DNA of 64,000 bases from an uncultured bacterium (GTDB taxonomy: Bacteria > Vulcanimicrobiota > Xenobia > Xenobiales > Xenobiaceae): contig CAKUDB010000007.1 in NCBI GenBank assembly GCA_934644775.1, positions 29,309 to 93,308 of the forward strand, in the 5' to 3' direction. The stretch's first letter is position 1. Every line of letters starts with the position of its first letter. The notes under the pieces are model-generated. The model saw only the letters and a program-made list of their open reading frames with translations, searched no databases and was not told the DNA's origin. Below, piece after piece: positions 35,218-44,600 of the stretch. The position numbers and the translations under genes are program-made.

Positions 35218-36495
35218 TTACAAGGAATATATAGGGCCGGCAGCAGCGATAGTTAATTTGTCTAAATCGAAAAATTCGCGAGCAAAAGCTACAATGTCGT
35301 TATTTTTTACTCTGTCTAAATCTTGGCCAAGCTCTTCTAAGCTGATCTGACGTCCCCAGACCCGCTCATTTTGCACCAAGCAACTCATCCTACCAAAACT
35401 AGATTCCAAACTCAGAGCATAGGAGCTCTTAATATGTTGGCGGGCTCTCTCCAATTCGTCTTCGGTTATACCTTCAGCCAAAATGTCCCGAAAGATTTTG
35501 CGGATACTGTCCATAACTGCAGAGACATTGGCAGCCGAACAACTTACCTCCACACCAAAAAGGCCAGCGTCGCTGTAAGTGGAGCGGAAGGTTTCTACCG
35601 AATAAGCTAAACCGCTCTTTTCGCGAATCTCCTGGAAAAGACGACAGGAGAGGGAGCCGCCTAAGACGCTGTCCAGAATAGATAAGATACATCCTCGCCG
35701 ATCGTCTTGGGCTAAACACTGCCAGCCGCAGCAAATACTTACTTGCTCGGTAGGACGGTATTTCACAGTTGTCAATACAGCCGACTTCGGCCTACCTCCG
35801 GGAGGAGAAGCCCACCACAATTTGGGCCCAACTTCACCATCTAGTTGAGCTATCGAGCGGCGCACCAGCCAATCCCTTTGCAAATAGCGATCGGCTAATT
35901 GTACCAAATTTTTATGCTCTATAGCACCGGCAGCGGCTACAATAATGCGCTCCGGTTTATAATGGCGGTGTAAATATTCAAAGAGTCGGTTTTGAGTGAA
36001 ACTTTGTACCGATTCGATAGTGCCCTGGATAGGCTTACCTAAGGGATGATTAGGCCAAATCGAAGCATAAAAGAGATCGGAAGCCAATTCGTCGGTTTCG
36101 TCTTCCACCATCTTAATCTCTTCGCAAACGACCCCTTGCTCGCGCCGCAATTCGGCTTTGTCAAAGGAAGAATTAACTAGCATGTCGGCTAAAATTTCGA
36201 AAGCCTGGGCCACATGCTCACTGAGCACTACCGTATATAAACACGTTTGCTCTTGCTCAGTAAAAGCATTCATACGACCGCCCAAAAGATCCATATCTTG
36301 GGCTAAACGCAAAGCTGTACGCTGCTGCGTACCCTTAAAAAGCATGTGCTCTAAAAAGTGAGCCATACCTAAATTATAAGGCTCATCACAGCGCGTTCCG
36401 CTTTGCACCCATACTCCCAAAGAGCAAGAAGCGAATTGGGGAATTTGCTCACTGAGCACTAAAATACCATTGGCTAATTCGGTCTTTTTAATCAT
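35218..36495 (-). CDS. M16-family zinc peptidase (processing-peptidase-like)
   Basis: A 425-residue M16 metallopeptidase. The inverted zinc motif is MAHFLEHMLFKGT (HxxEH), and the distal glutamate lies in REQGVVCEEIKM, so the active site is complete. The second, inactive-type M16 half follows with YSVETFRSTYSDAGLF. No signal peptide is seen, so it may be cytosolic, like the ymxG/PqqL-type genes often placed next to dap genes. ATG 36495 (MIKKTELANGILVLSEQ) matches the family start; a 19-codon extension from ATG 36552 with AAGGA farther upstream is possible. Confidence 0.88.
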   Translation of the reverse strand: MIKKTELANGILVLSEQIPQFASCSLGVWVQSGTRCDEPYNLGMAHFLEHMLFKGTQQRTALRLAQDMDLLGGRMNAFTEQEQTCLYTVVLSEHVAQAFEILADMLVNSSFDKAELRREQGVVCEEIKMVEDETDELASDLFYASIWPNHPLGKPIQGTIESVQSFTQNRLFEYLHRHYKPERIIVAAAGAIEHKNLVQLADRYLQRDWLVRRSIAQLDGEVGPKLWWASPPGGRPKSAVLTTVKYRPTEQVSICCGWQCLAQDDRRGCILSILDSVLGGSLSCRLFQEIREKSGLAYSVETFRSTYSDAGLFGVEVSCSAANVSAVMDSIRKIFRDILAEGITEDELERARQHIKSSYALSLESSFGRMSCLVQNERVWGRQISLEELGQDLDRVKNNDIVAFAREFFDLDKLTIAAAGPIYSL

Positions 36496-36659
36496 CTCAA
36501 TTGGCAACTTGTGAACTACAAAGATTCGACACCTATCAATAGAAGCAGCCATTTTCTTGGCTCTATCCTTCTTTCCTTTACTGGGGAAAAGAGGAAGAAA
36601 AAAAAGCGAAAAGGAAATTTCGCCTCGCAAATTTTCCCTACCGCAGATTGGAATACTTT

Positions 36660-38408
36660 ATGTTATCGGAATTAGCCATACGCAACTTTGCTCTGGTAGA
36701 AGATGAAACCTTTTACTTTGTTGACGGTCTCAATATGCTAACCGGCGAAACTGGAGCTGGTAAGTCTTTAATTATTGACGCTATGGGTTTTTTGCTGGGA
36801 TCTATGGTAAGGGAGAAACCTTTGCGCAGCGGAGCTAGCGGCGGTTTTGTAGCGGCCCGATTTGTCGATATTCCCGCCGAAGTAAATGCCAAATTAGAAG
36901 AGCTGGGCTTCGAAGAGAGTGAAGAGGGTGAGCTACTTTTAAGCCGAGATTTTAAAGCTGCGGGCCGAGCTTCCTGTCGCATTAACGGTAAACCGGCCAC
37001 CCTGGCCACCTTACGCGAAATAGGCTCTATGCTAGTAGATTTGCACGGCCAGCACCAACAATATTCTTTACTGCGCTCCAACGATCACTATAAAGTGCTA
37101 GATCGCTACATCATTTCCCAAGATTCCTCTTACGAGCGACTCTTAAGCCAATATGGCCAAACTTACCGCCACTGTCGCGAATTATCCAAAGATTTGCAAG
37201 AATTGCACGAAGGCGAGCGCTCCCGTTTGCGGGAAATAGATTGGGCCCAACATGAACTTGAGGAAATAGACGAAGTAGCCCCCCAAGCGGGCGAAGATAC
37301 CAAACTAGAAGAACAAATAAAAATTTTATCTTCAGCTGCCGATTTGCGTAACGGCGCTTTGTCGGCTCACGCCGATTTAACCTTAGATAACGGCCCCCGC
37401 GACATTCTGGCTAATATTTGCTCCAGCCTATCTTCCTTACAAAACCAAGACAAACGTTTGACCCCTATGGTCAACAGCTTAAAAGAAGCCCTGGCTATTA
37501 TCGACGACAATATTTACGAATTGAGCGCTTATGCAGAAAGTATTGTTGCTGACAGCGAAAGTTTGGCCACTTTACACAATCGTTACGATAAATTGCGTAC
37601 AATTATGCGCAAATACGGCCCTTCTATAGAAGAAGTATTACAATATCGTCAACAAACGGCCCAACATTTAGAGCAATTGGAAAATAGTGCCTCGCGCTCA
37701 GCCCATTTAGAGCAAGAGCTCCTCTCTTGCTTAAAAGAGAGGGAAAAACTTATGGAAGAGATCTCTTCTCTGCGCCGCCGCTATGCTCAGGAGCTCTCCC
37801 AAGCTGTAGAAGAAGAATTAGCTAAAGTAGATATGCCCCACTGTCGTTTTAGCGTCTCTTTTGCCGACAATCTCAACCGAGACCAAGAAGCTGAGGAGTT
37901 AAGTGGTTTCGTATCTAAATATAAGGAAGTGGCCCTCCACGGAGGCGATATTCTCGAATTTGTCATTGCCCCCAACCCAGGAGAAGCCCCCAAACCTCTA
38001 GCCCAGATCGCTTCAGGAGGTGAAATTTCCCGCATTATGCTGGCTTTGCTCAGTTTATTTTCTGAGTTTCAGAAAACGGCCACTTTCTTCTTCGATGAAA
38101 TAGATACCGGTTTGGGAGGGAATGCCGCCCAGGCTGTGGCCGAGCGCTTGCGCAATTTAGCCTCGCGCTCGCAGGTTATTTGTATTACCCATTTACCTAT
38201 TTTGGCCGTAGTTGGCGATCGCCACCATTATTTGTATAAAGAAGTGAACCAGGGGCGTACCGCTACTCACGTGCGTATTTTAGAAGGTAGCGAAAGAGAG
38301 AGGGAGATTGCCCGTATGATGAGTGGAGAGGCTTCTTTAGATCAAGCCTTAGAACATGCCCGCTCTCTGTTGCGCAATGCTCAAAGCCGAAACGAAGGCC
38401 GATCTTGA
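36660..38408 (+). CDS. recN: DNA repair ATPase RecN
   Basis: An SMC-like protein of 582 residues acting in recombinational repair of double-strand breaks. Walker A is in GETGAGKSLIIDAMG near the N-terminus. Long coiled coils (about 160-370) contain a middle hinge. The ABC signature is in QIASGGEISRIMLAL, and Walker B is in TATFFFDEIDTGLGG. The C-terminal LASRSQVICITHLPILA is typical. ATG 36660 (MLSELAIRNFALVED) matches the family start; a TTG four codons upstream is less likely. It is divergent from the M16 gene. Confidence 0.95.
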   Translation: MLSELAIRNFALVEDETFYFVDGLNMLTGETGAGKSLIIDAMGFLLGSMVREKPLRSGASGGFVAARFVDIPAEVNAKLEELGFEESEEGELLLSRDFKAAGRASCRINGKPATLATLREIGSMLVDLHGQHQQYSLLRSNDHYKVLDRYIISQDSSYERLLSQYGQTYRHCRELSKDLQELHEGERSRLREIDWAQHELEEIDEVAPQAGEDTKLEEQIKILSSAADLRNGALSAHADLTLDNGPRDILANICSSLSSLQNQDKRLTPMVNSLKEALAIIDDNIYELSAYAESIVADSESLATLHNRYDKLRTIMRKYGPSIEEVLQYRQQTAQHLEQLENSASRSAHLEQELLSCLKEREKLMEEISSLRRRYAQELSQAVEEELAKVDMPHCRFSVSFADNLNRDQEAEELSGFVSKYKEVALHGGDILEFVIAPNPGEAPKPLAQIASGGEISRIMLALLSLFSEFQKTATFFFDEIDTGLGGNAAQAVAERLRNLASRSQVICITHLPILAVVGDRHHYLYKEVNQGRTATHVRILEGSEREREIARMMSGEASLDQALEHARSLLRNAQSRNEGRS

Positions 38409-38421
38409 CGTGTCGTAAGTT

Positions 38422-38448
38422 CCAAGTAAAATACTTGGGTTAATTAAC
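38422..38448. promoter_or_regulatory. Adjacent palindromes between recN and the topoisomerase gene
   Basis: CCAAGTA-AAA-TACTTGG (38422-38438) is immediately followed by the perfect palindrome GTTAATTAAC (38439-38448). A weaker AGCC/GGCT repeat lies about 20 bases downstream. No T-tract follows, so this is not a normal terminator; it may be an operator or an RNA hairpin. Confidence 0.35.
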
Positions 38449-38519
38449 TTTCGACTACCAAGCCCTATTGGCTGTATATTTCTATTTTCTGCCAACAAAG
38501 GCACCTCAGGAGGCTATTT

Positions 38520-41495
38520 TTGTCTAAGCATCTGATTATCGCCGAAAAACCTAGCGTTGCCAAAGATATTGCCAAAGCGCTAGGCGGCTGCAAAGATGAA
38601 AAAGAATATTTGGAGAGTGAAACTAACATTATTACTTGGGCAATCGGCCATTTGGTGGAGTTTATTGCTCCTGAGGAAATAGATCCTAAATATAAAGCTT
38701 GGAAATTGGAAGACTTACCTATTATTCCCCAAAACTTCAGTCTAAAGGCCAAAGACAAGTGTACGACTCGCTTGCGCATTATTACCAAATTGGCCAAAAG
38801 GGCCGACGTGGAAGCTGTAGTCAACGCCTGTGATGCCGGACGGGAAGGCGAGCTTATTTTTCGAGAGTTAGTCTCTTTTTGTAAAATTAAAAAGCCGATT
38901 TTGCGCCTGTGGTTGCAATCTATGACCCCCGAAGCCATACGCAGTGGCTTTGCTGCCCTTAAGCCAGGATCTGATTACGAAAACTTATACCAAGCCGCCC
39001 AGTGTCGCGCTGAAGCTGACTGGCTAATCGGCATCAACTCTACCCGAGCTCTTACTCGCCGCTTAAAGACGCGCACCGAAAAAGTATCCTGGTCGGCCGG
39101 TCGAGTCCAGACTCCCACTTTAGCCATGTTGCAAAGCCATGAGCTAGACATCTTAAAATTCCGTCCGGCTCCTTACTGGCGCTTAAAAGCCGAGTTTACT
39201 ATTCCCCTCAATCCCGAAAACGAGACAAAGCCCCACACCTACGAAGCGGTATACTTTGATTCTCAATTCGATTCCAAACAGATCCCCGACGAGAAGAACT
39301 TCAAAGGGCGCGACGAGGCTATTTTTGATCGGGCTTGGGCCGAGCATATCGAGCAAGCGGTTAAAGGCCGCCCAGCCCAAGTAGAGGAAAGTCGCAAAAA
39401 CAAACCGGAAGCCGCGCCGCCCCTGTTCGACTTAACCTCTTTACAACGCGAAGCTAATAGGCGCTTTGGTTTATCGGCCAAAAGTACCCTGGCGGCGGCC
39501 CAGCGTCTGTACGAAAGCCATAAACTAATTACCTATCCGCGCACCTCTTCCAAATGTTTGCCCACCGACTACGTAGGCCAAGTTAAGCGTATTTGGAGTG
39601 GTCTAACCGCTTACGCTTCTCGGGCCGAAGAAGGAGGCTTAAACTTTCCTCTCTATGCCGCAGCCGCTCAAAAGCTTTTGGCCGAGCCTAAATTGCGCAA
39701 CTATGCCAAAATTTTTGACAATTCCCGCATTTCCGACCACTTTGCCATTATCCCCACTACCCAACTGGCCGGGCGCACTCTGCGCGACGACGAAGCCAAA
39801 GTTTATAACCTAATCTTACGCCGCTTTTTAGCCGCCTTCTTCCCTCCAGCCATCACTACAGTTATAGAGCGGATTAGTACCGTTAGCGCCGAGAGCCAAA
39901 CTTTTACTTTCCGTACCAAAGGCAACTTCTTAAGCGAAAAAGGTTGGAAAGAGGTTTACGGTTACGACTCCCAAGAAGAGTGCTCAGCCCTTCCCCAGTT
40001 AAAGGCTTCTCCCCAAGCTCCGGCCTTAGCTCGCAATCAGGAAATTACCCTTAAAGACGAAATGACCAAGCCGCCGACCCGCATTACCGAGGCCAGACTT
40101 TTAAGCTTAATGGAAAATGCCGGCAAACAAGTAGAAGACGAGGAGTTTTCCAACGCCATTGAAGAGACTGGCTTGGGCACTCCGGCTACCCGCGCCGAAA
40201 TTATAGAAGCTTTACTTACCAGAGGTTACATCGAGCGAGCCGATCGAGCCTTAAAAGCCACCACTAAAGGGATAATCTTGATCGACTTACTTAAACGTAT
40301 AGGTTGTCGTCGCTTGGCTTCTCCTGAATTGACTGGCCGCATGGAATATAATCTCAATCAAGTCGAGCATGGGACTTACAAACGCCAAGCTTATATGAGC
40401 GATATTGTCGACTATACCAAAGATATAGTTGCCAAAACTAAAGAGTTTGAATATGCCGATATTTATGCCGACGAAAAGCCTTTGGGCCTTTGTCCGGTAT
40501 GTCATAAGCACCAAGTTTACGAAAAGATGCGCTTTTATGCTTGCGAAGCCAACCAAGGCAAAGACGGCGAGGGTTGCTCTTTTATCGTCTGGAAAGACAA
40601 GAACGGTCGTTACATTGATACTCGCACTATGAGCGAACTTTTAGAAAAAGGCCAAACCGATTATCTAGAAGGCTTCAAAGGCAGCGGCAAGCAGACTTAT
40701 AAAGCCAAACTTCGTCTTCAAAACGACACTGTCGAATTAGAAACAGAGGGTGGTGCGATAGTTTCCGATACCGTCTCTTTACCAGTTAGCGATGAAATTT
40801 TGGGCCCCTGTCCTTTCGACAAAAATTGCCAAGTTACGGAAAATGCTTCTAGCTACCAATGTCAGCAAGTTTGTGTCCAAAACGGCTCCCACAAAAAGGG
40901 CTTTACCATGCCTCGCCTGATTTGTCAGCGCCCTATAAGCCACGAAGAGCTAGCCTATTTCCTGGAGCACGGACGCACCGAATTATTGGAAAACTTTATC
41001 TCCAAATATAACAAGCCTTTCAAAGGCTACGTCGTGCTTAACCGCTCTACAGGACGCTACGGCTTCGAGTTTGCCCCCCGCTCTCCCAAAACTACCACTT
41101 CCGCTCCCGTCAATACCGACGGCAGCGCCCCAGCTGAAGCGGCCACAGAAGTAGCTGCCGAAGCTAAGCCTAAGCGTACTACCCGCAAAAAAGCAGCCGC
41201 CGACAGCAGCTCAACAGCTGAAGTAGCTGCCGAAGCTAAGCCTAAGCGTACTACCCGCAAAAAAGCAGCCGCCGACAGCAGCTCAACAGCTGAAGTAGCT
41301 GCCGAAGCTAAGCCTAAGCGTACTACCCGCAAAAAAGCAGCCGCCGACAGCAGCACAACAGCTGAAGTAGCTGCCGAAGCTAAGCCTAAACGCACTACCC
41401 GCAAAAAAGCAGCCGCCGACAGCAGCACAACAGCTGAAGCAACCGCTGAAGCTAAGCCTAAGCGTACTACCCGCAAAAAGGCGGCAGCCGAATAG
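38520..41495 (+). CDS. Type IA DNA topoisomerase (TopB-like) with basic repeat tail
   Basis: A 991-residue type IA topoisomerase, closest in pattern to topoisomerase III. Its N-terminal TOPRIM domain is HLIIAEKPSVAKDIAKALGG, with NACDAGREGELIFR carrying the metal acids. The catalytic domain contains LITYPRTSSKCLPTDY with the active-site tyrosine. Two C-terminal zinc-ribbon-like segments (CPVCHKHQVYEKMRFYACE; CPFDKNCQVTE) precede a tail of five copies of AEAKPKRTTRKKAAA (repeat entry). Start TTG 38520 is well supported: AGGAGG lies 6 bases upstream. The basic tail should add non-specific DNA binding; that is inference. Confidence 0.93.
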   Translation: MSKHLIIAEKPSVAKDIAKALGGCKDEKEYLESETNIITWAIGHLVEFIAPEEIDPKYKAWKLEDLPIIPQNFSLKAKDKCTTRLRIITKLAKRADVEAVVNACDAGREGELIFRELVSFCKIKKPILRLWLQSMTPEAIRSGFAALKPGSDYENLYQAAQCRAEADWLIGINSTRALTRRLKTRTEKVSWSAGRVQTPTLAMLQSHELDILKFRPAPYWRLKAEFTIPLNPENETKPHTYEAVYFDSQFDSKQIPDEKNFKGRDEAIFDRAWAEHIEQAVKGRPAQVEESRKNKPEAAPPLFDLTSLQREANRRFGLSAKSTLAAAQRLYESHKLITYPRTSSKCLPTDYVGQVKRIWSGLTAYASRAEEGGLNFPLYAAAAQKLLAEPKLRNYAKIFDNSRISDHFAIIPTTQLAGRTLRDDEAKVYNLILRRFLAAFFPPAITTVIERISTVSAESQTFTFRTKGNFLSEKGWKEVYGYDSQEECSALPQLKASPQAPALARNQEITLKDEMTKPPTRITEARLLSLMENAGKQVEDEEFSNAIEETGLGTPATRAEIIEALLTRGYIERADRALKATTKGIILIDLLKRIGCRRLASPELTGRMEYNLNQVEHGTYKRQAYMSDIVDYTKDIVAKTKEFEYADIYADEKPLGLCPVCHKHQVYEKMRFYACEANQGKDGEGCSFIVWKDKNGRYIDTRTMSELLEKGQTDYLEGFKGSGKQTYKAKLRLQNDTVELETEGGAIVSDTVSLPVSDEILGPCPFDKNCQVTENASSYQCQQVCVQNGSHKKGFTMPRLICQRPISHEELAYFLEHGRTELLENFISKYNKPFKGYVVLNRSTGRYGFEFAPRSPKTTTSAPVNTDGSAPAEAATEVAAEAKPKRTTRKKAAADSSSTAEVAAEAKPKRTTRKKAAADSSSTAEVAAEAKPKRTTRKKAAADSSTTAEVAAEAKPKRTTRKKAAADSSTTAEATAEAKPKRTTRKKAAAE
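41148..41492 (+). repeat. 72-bp in-frame tandem repeat encoding a Lys/Arg/Ala tail
   Basis: Four full 72-bp units start at 41148, 41220, 41292 and 41364, plus a 57-bp partial unit at 41436-41492. They are nearly identical at DNA level (only scattered base changes), encode AEAKPKRTTRKKAAA plus a DSSSTAEV linker, and end at the stop codon. Near-identity points to recent slippage or unequal recombination, and copy number may vary between strains. The coded motif resembles histone-H1-type and AT-hook-like tails. Confidence 0.95.
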
Positions 41496-41626
41496 TCGGC
41501 GGCATAGATGCACCTACAAAAACATACCGAGCTTCCTAACTGCCAATATTTCCAAACAGAGGGCAAACTTTTATCCAACTCGAAGTCTAGGGGCGCAGAA
41601 AATGCTTTTAGGAAGGGTGAAAATCG

Positions 41627-44185
41627 ATGAAGAAGCTCGGTATTTTGGCGGCTTCGGCCGTTATTTCTTTAGCGCCGCTATACGCACAAGCGCTGCCAGC
41701 GGCGGATCCAGGGGCCAAGGCGGCGGCCCCAAGGAGCGCTCCCTACCAGGACAGCCGAGGCTTAAAGGCGAAAACAAAGGGCCTAAATTCTTCTTCTCGG
41801 AGTGATAAAGTGACTGTCCAAAATCAAGAAAATCCAGCTGTAGTCACCCCCGGTATGACTCCAGCTCAAATGAAAGCTTTTTTCTTAGAGCAAACCAGGC
41901 ACAGCTTGACCAGCTGGGAAGCCAAAAACTACAACATCAGTAACCATCCGCCTTTTCAGATCGATTCTCCCCAAGCTAGTCAGTTCTGCATTACTCCCGA
42001 AATTGCTAAAGCAATTAACTTGAGAGCTCAAGTAGACGCCTTTGCCAAAGAGGCCAAAGTATCTACTGCCGGTGTACGCGAAAACCAAAACGTACTTTGT
42101 CCTTGGGATCATCGCTACCGCATCAACGAATATATGTTGGCTTTAATGGCCGAATCGCTGAGCAATATCGTACCCCAATTACATAAAGAGCATATTGCCT
42201 CTTTGCCGGTACGCACTCCTGAAGAAGTAGCCAAACATCTGGGCCCCCAGGGAGTCAAAACTATCGAAGCTATTTTCGGTATGCCTTTAGCTAAGGCTAT
42301 GGATTTTGTACGTAAAAATCCTGTCCGTATCGTGGGCGGCGAAACTCGCTCCAATACGCCGCGCTTTGTGGGCTTAGTTTCCCGCATCTATGCTGCTCGC
42401 GGTTTCAACGTCTTTTTAACCGAAAATAGCGACAACAAAGACACCTCCACCATTTTTATGTGGAGCTTCTTAACTTATATGCTGGGCTTATCCGGTGGCG
42501 ACTATTATACTTCCAGTCACGGAGCTCCTCAGAAACAGAGCGACAAGATCCTCGGCCCCGACGGCTCCCAATATTTGCCTCCCGAATATGCCAAAATCGT
42601 CGAGCAAATGTACAAAATTTTGGAGCAGTGCGAAACTACTGGCTATACTGTCAAGCTGGCCGCCGCCGACGATCCTTTACTCCATCACAGCTTAACTTAT
42701 AAGCGCATGTGCAGCCTCTATGCCGACTATTTGCGTAAAGGGCCAGCTTCCCCCGCCGCTTTAAAAATAGTTAAAAAGGCTATTGACGAGGGTATGCGCC
42801 TCAAGCTCGACTTCTTCGGCGGTGCCGGCTATAAAACGATCGCCCCGATTCTCGAAGATTTGGGCATAGATAAGGCCTTCGAAGGCGGCTATATTCGCTC
42901 CCAAGAAGATCCTTTCTTCCACAATATCGGCTTCCGCGTAGCTCAGAAGAAAAACTCTTCCGAATATGAAGTCGTCCATGACAGCGTAGACGCCAGTATG
43001 CCTATCGTCGTAAAATCGGCCAATTACGGCGTCATTTTAAAAGATGCTCCCCTTGGTCAAATCGTCTTTAACGTCGACCCCGACTCCGACCGCTTTGTGG
43101 CTGGCCAGATCGTTCCCGTTAGCGAAGAAGCTAAATTAACGGCCGATGGCATCAGCTCTATCAAGATAACTGACGACAAAATTTTTGCCCTCTTCTCACC
43201 CAACCAGTTCTTCCTTATGTTGGCCGAAAGTGATCGCGCCAGTATGGAAGACGACGGCAGTTGGAAAGATTATTCCAGCTTTGACATTCATACCTATGTA
43301 TCGGCCCTCTCCTGGGACGAATGGGCCCAAAAGCACAATATTCCTGTAGTGCGCACCCCAGTAGGCTTTAAAGAGATCGCCGCCGTAGAGCGCAATGTGG
43401 AAAAGGCCATGGCCGAACATCCCGGAAAAGTGGTGGCCGTTTACGACGAGCTGGGCAACAAGATCGTCATTGGCCCCAAGCCCAAAGTACACCATGCCGG
43501 CGAAGAGAGCGGAGGCAAGATTGGCGGCCCTCGCGAGCCAATCTACAATATTTTAGGCCAAAAGATTATTGCCATGCGCGAAAAGAGTAGCGGTGAAGCT
43601 TGTATTTCCGCTGTAGTTATGGTCTCTAAACTTTACTTAAAATATAAAGAGACGGGCAACATTGCCGATCTTTTCTTGCACAACCATCTTTCCCAACTTT
43701 TCACCAGAGACGCCATTGCCAACAAGATGGAATTTCGCGGTGACAAGATCCACTACAACGAAGCTATCTTTGATCCTGAAGAGTTGGCTAAAGCCAAAGC
43801 TGCCGGTATTGCCGAAAAAGATCGCTTCAACAATTACTTCCGCCGCTTAGCCTTGGCTATGAAGGATCCTTCCCTTACCAACAGAGGTAAAGTGCTCAGC
43901 TTAGATGAGGTAAAAGGCGTTCTGACCGAAGCTATTCCCGGTATGGCTGAAGAATGGAAAGCTCTCGAGCGTATCGACGTTTGGTCAGATGGTTTGCAAC
44001 TTTGGTTTAAAGATAACAAAGTGCGTGATATTTGCTTGCGTCCTTCAGGAACTGATGCTAAGTCGAAAGTTTACTTTGACGGTACTGACAAAGCTTATAT
44101 GAACGAACTCTTCCAAAAATACTTCCGTGACTTCCCGGCCGCGCCCACCCCTCTCTATAAAGAGTTGCTTAAAGAAGATAAGTAA
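41627..44185 (+). CDS. Phosphohexomutase (PGM/PMM family) with apparent signal peptide
   Basis: An 852-residue alpha-D-phosphohexomutase. All four family motifs are present: the phosphoserine loop TSSHGAP (295-301), the metal loop DPDSDR (484-489), the sugar loop GEESGG (625-630) and the phosphate loop RPSGTD (805-810). It is larger than usual (about 450-580), with an extra N-terminal ~200 residues. These begin with a convincing Sec signal: KK, a hydrophobic core (LGILAASAVISLAPLYAQA) and an AQA cleavage site, then a Pro/Ala/Lys-rich linker. Such enzymes are normally cytosolic. An in-frame GTG at 41810, with GGAG 7 bases upstream, could give a cytosolic form without it. Substrate sugar unknown. 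Confidence 0.88.
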   Translation: MKKLGILAASAVISLAPLYAQALPAADPGAKAAAPRSAPYQDSRGLKAKTKGLNSSSRSDKVTVQNQENPAVVTPGMTPAQMKAFFLEQTRHSLTSWEAKNYNISNHPPFQIDSPQASQFCITPEIAKAINLRAQVDAFAKEAKVSTAGVRENQNVLCPWDHRYRINEYMLALMAESLSNIVPQLHKEHIASLPVRTPEEVAKHLGPQGVKTIEAIFGMPLAKAMDFVRKNPVRIVGGETRSNTPRFVGLVSRIYAARGFNVFLTENSDNKDTSTIFMWSFLTYMLGLSGGDYYTSSHGAPQKQSDKILGPDGSQYLPPEYAKIVEQMYKILEQCETTGYTVKLAAADDPLLHHSLTYKRMCSLYADYLRKGPASPAALKIVKKAIDEGMRLKLDFFGGAGYKTIAPILEDLGIDKAFEGGYIRSQEDPFFHNIGFRVAQKKNSSEYEVVHDSVDASMPIVVKSANYGVILKDAPLGQIVFNVDPDSDRFVAGQIVPVSEEAKLTADGISSIKITDDKIFALFSPNQFFLMLAESDRASMEDDGSWKDYSSFDIHTYVSALSWDEWAQKHNIPVVRTPVGFKEIAAVERNVEKAMAEHPGKVVAVYDELGNKIVIGPKPKVHHAGEESGGKIGGPREPIYNILGQKIIAMREKSSGEACISAVVMVSKLYLKYKETGNIADLFLHNHLSQLFTRDAIANKMEFRGDKIHYNEAIFDPEELAKAKAAGIAEKDRFNNYFRRLALAMKDPSLTNRGKVLSLDEVKGVLTEAIPGMAEEWKALERIDVWSDGLQLWFKDNKVRDICLRPSGTDAKSKVYFDGTDKAYMNELFQKYFRDFPAAPTPLYKELLKEDK

Positions 44186-44201
44186 CTTTTAAGCTAAACT
44201 T

Positions 44202-44251
44202 AGGCTCAAGTTCGCCTTTAGCAATGGCTAAGGGCAACCTTGAGCCTTTTT
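44202..44251 (+). terminator. Terminator after the phosphohexomutase gene
   Basis: AGGCTCAAG (44202-44210) pairs with CTTGAGCCT (44239-44247), enclosing a second stem GCCTTTAGC/GCTAAGGGC with loop AATG, and is followed by TTTT. A clear intrinsic terminator. Confidence 0.9.
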
Positions 44252-44288
44252 AATGGGCCCCTTTTGCCTAGCTAACCGAGTCAAAGCC

Positions 44289-44317
44289 TTGACATAAGAT
44301 AACAAAAGTATTAGAAT
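44289..44317 (+). promoter_or_regulatory. Consensus sigma-70 promoter for rpsU
   Basis: TTGACA (44289-44294), a 17-base spacer and TAGAAT (44312-44317). The -35 is a perfect consensus and the -10 matches five of six positions. Transcription should start near 44324, giving an ~88-base leader. Confidence 0.8.
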
Positions 44318-44333
44318 TTGGCCCTAAAGTTTT

Positions 44334-44350
44334 CGGGATGAGTAATCCCG
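44334..44350 (+). promoter_or_regulatory. Leader hairpin upstream of rpsU
   Basis: CGGGAT (44334-44339), loop GAGTA, ATCCCG (44345-44350), located about ten bases into the predicted rpsU leader. No T-tract follows, so it is not a terminator. It may stabilise the mRNA or be bound by a ribosomal protein; nothing more can be read from it. Confidence 0.45.
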
Positions 44351-44411
44351 ACCATTACCCGGCTGTTTATTACCCCAATATTTGGCCGTGACGGAAGGAG
44401 GGGAACGCATA

Positions 44412-44585
44412 ATGGAAACTACAGTTGGTGAGAACGAACCTATCGAAACCGCTTTGAAGCGTTTCCGGCGTCAATGCCAGAAAGAGGGCGTGTTGGCCGA
44501 AGTTAAGAAGCGCGAGTATTACGACAAGCCCAGTGTACGTCGTAAAAAGAAGGCTATCGCCGCTCGTCGCCGCCGCCGTCGTTAA
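44412..44585 (+). CDS. rpsU: Small ribosomal subunit protein bS21
   Basis: A 57-residue bS21 with the family pattern NEPIETALKRFRRQCQKEGV, LAEVKKREYYDKPSVRRKKK, and an Arg-rich end. It sits on the 30S platform near the anti-Shine-Dalgarno end of 16S rRNA. ATG 44412 is chosen because AAGGAGGGG lies 8 bases upstream; a ten-residue extension is unsupported. It is a single-gene unit with its own promoter, leader hairpin and terminator. Confidence 0.97.
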   Translation: METTVGENEPIETALKRFRRQCQKEGVLAEVKKREYYDKPSVRRKKKAIAARRRRRR

Positions 44586-44600
44586 GGCATGAAGGACAAA

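Noticed and set aside
41148..41492. Tandem repeats as a possible CRISPR array
   Set aside because: Units are contiguous 72-mers with no unique spacers and stay in the coding frame to the stop codon.
41057..41578. Long repetitive reading frame opposite the topoisomerase tail
   Set aside because: It mirrors the 72-bp repeats on the other strand, has no SD, and its product is low-complexity translation of the real gene's complement.
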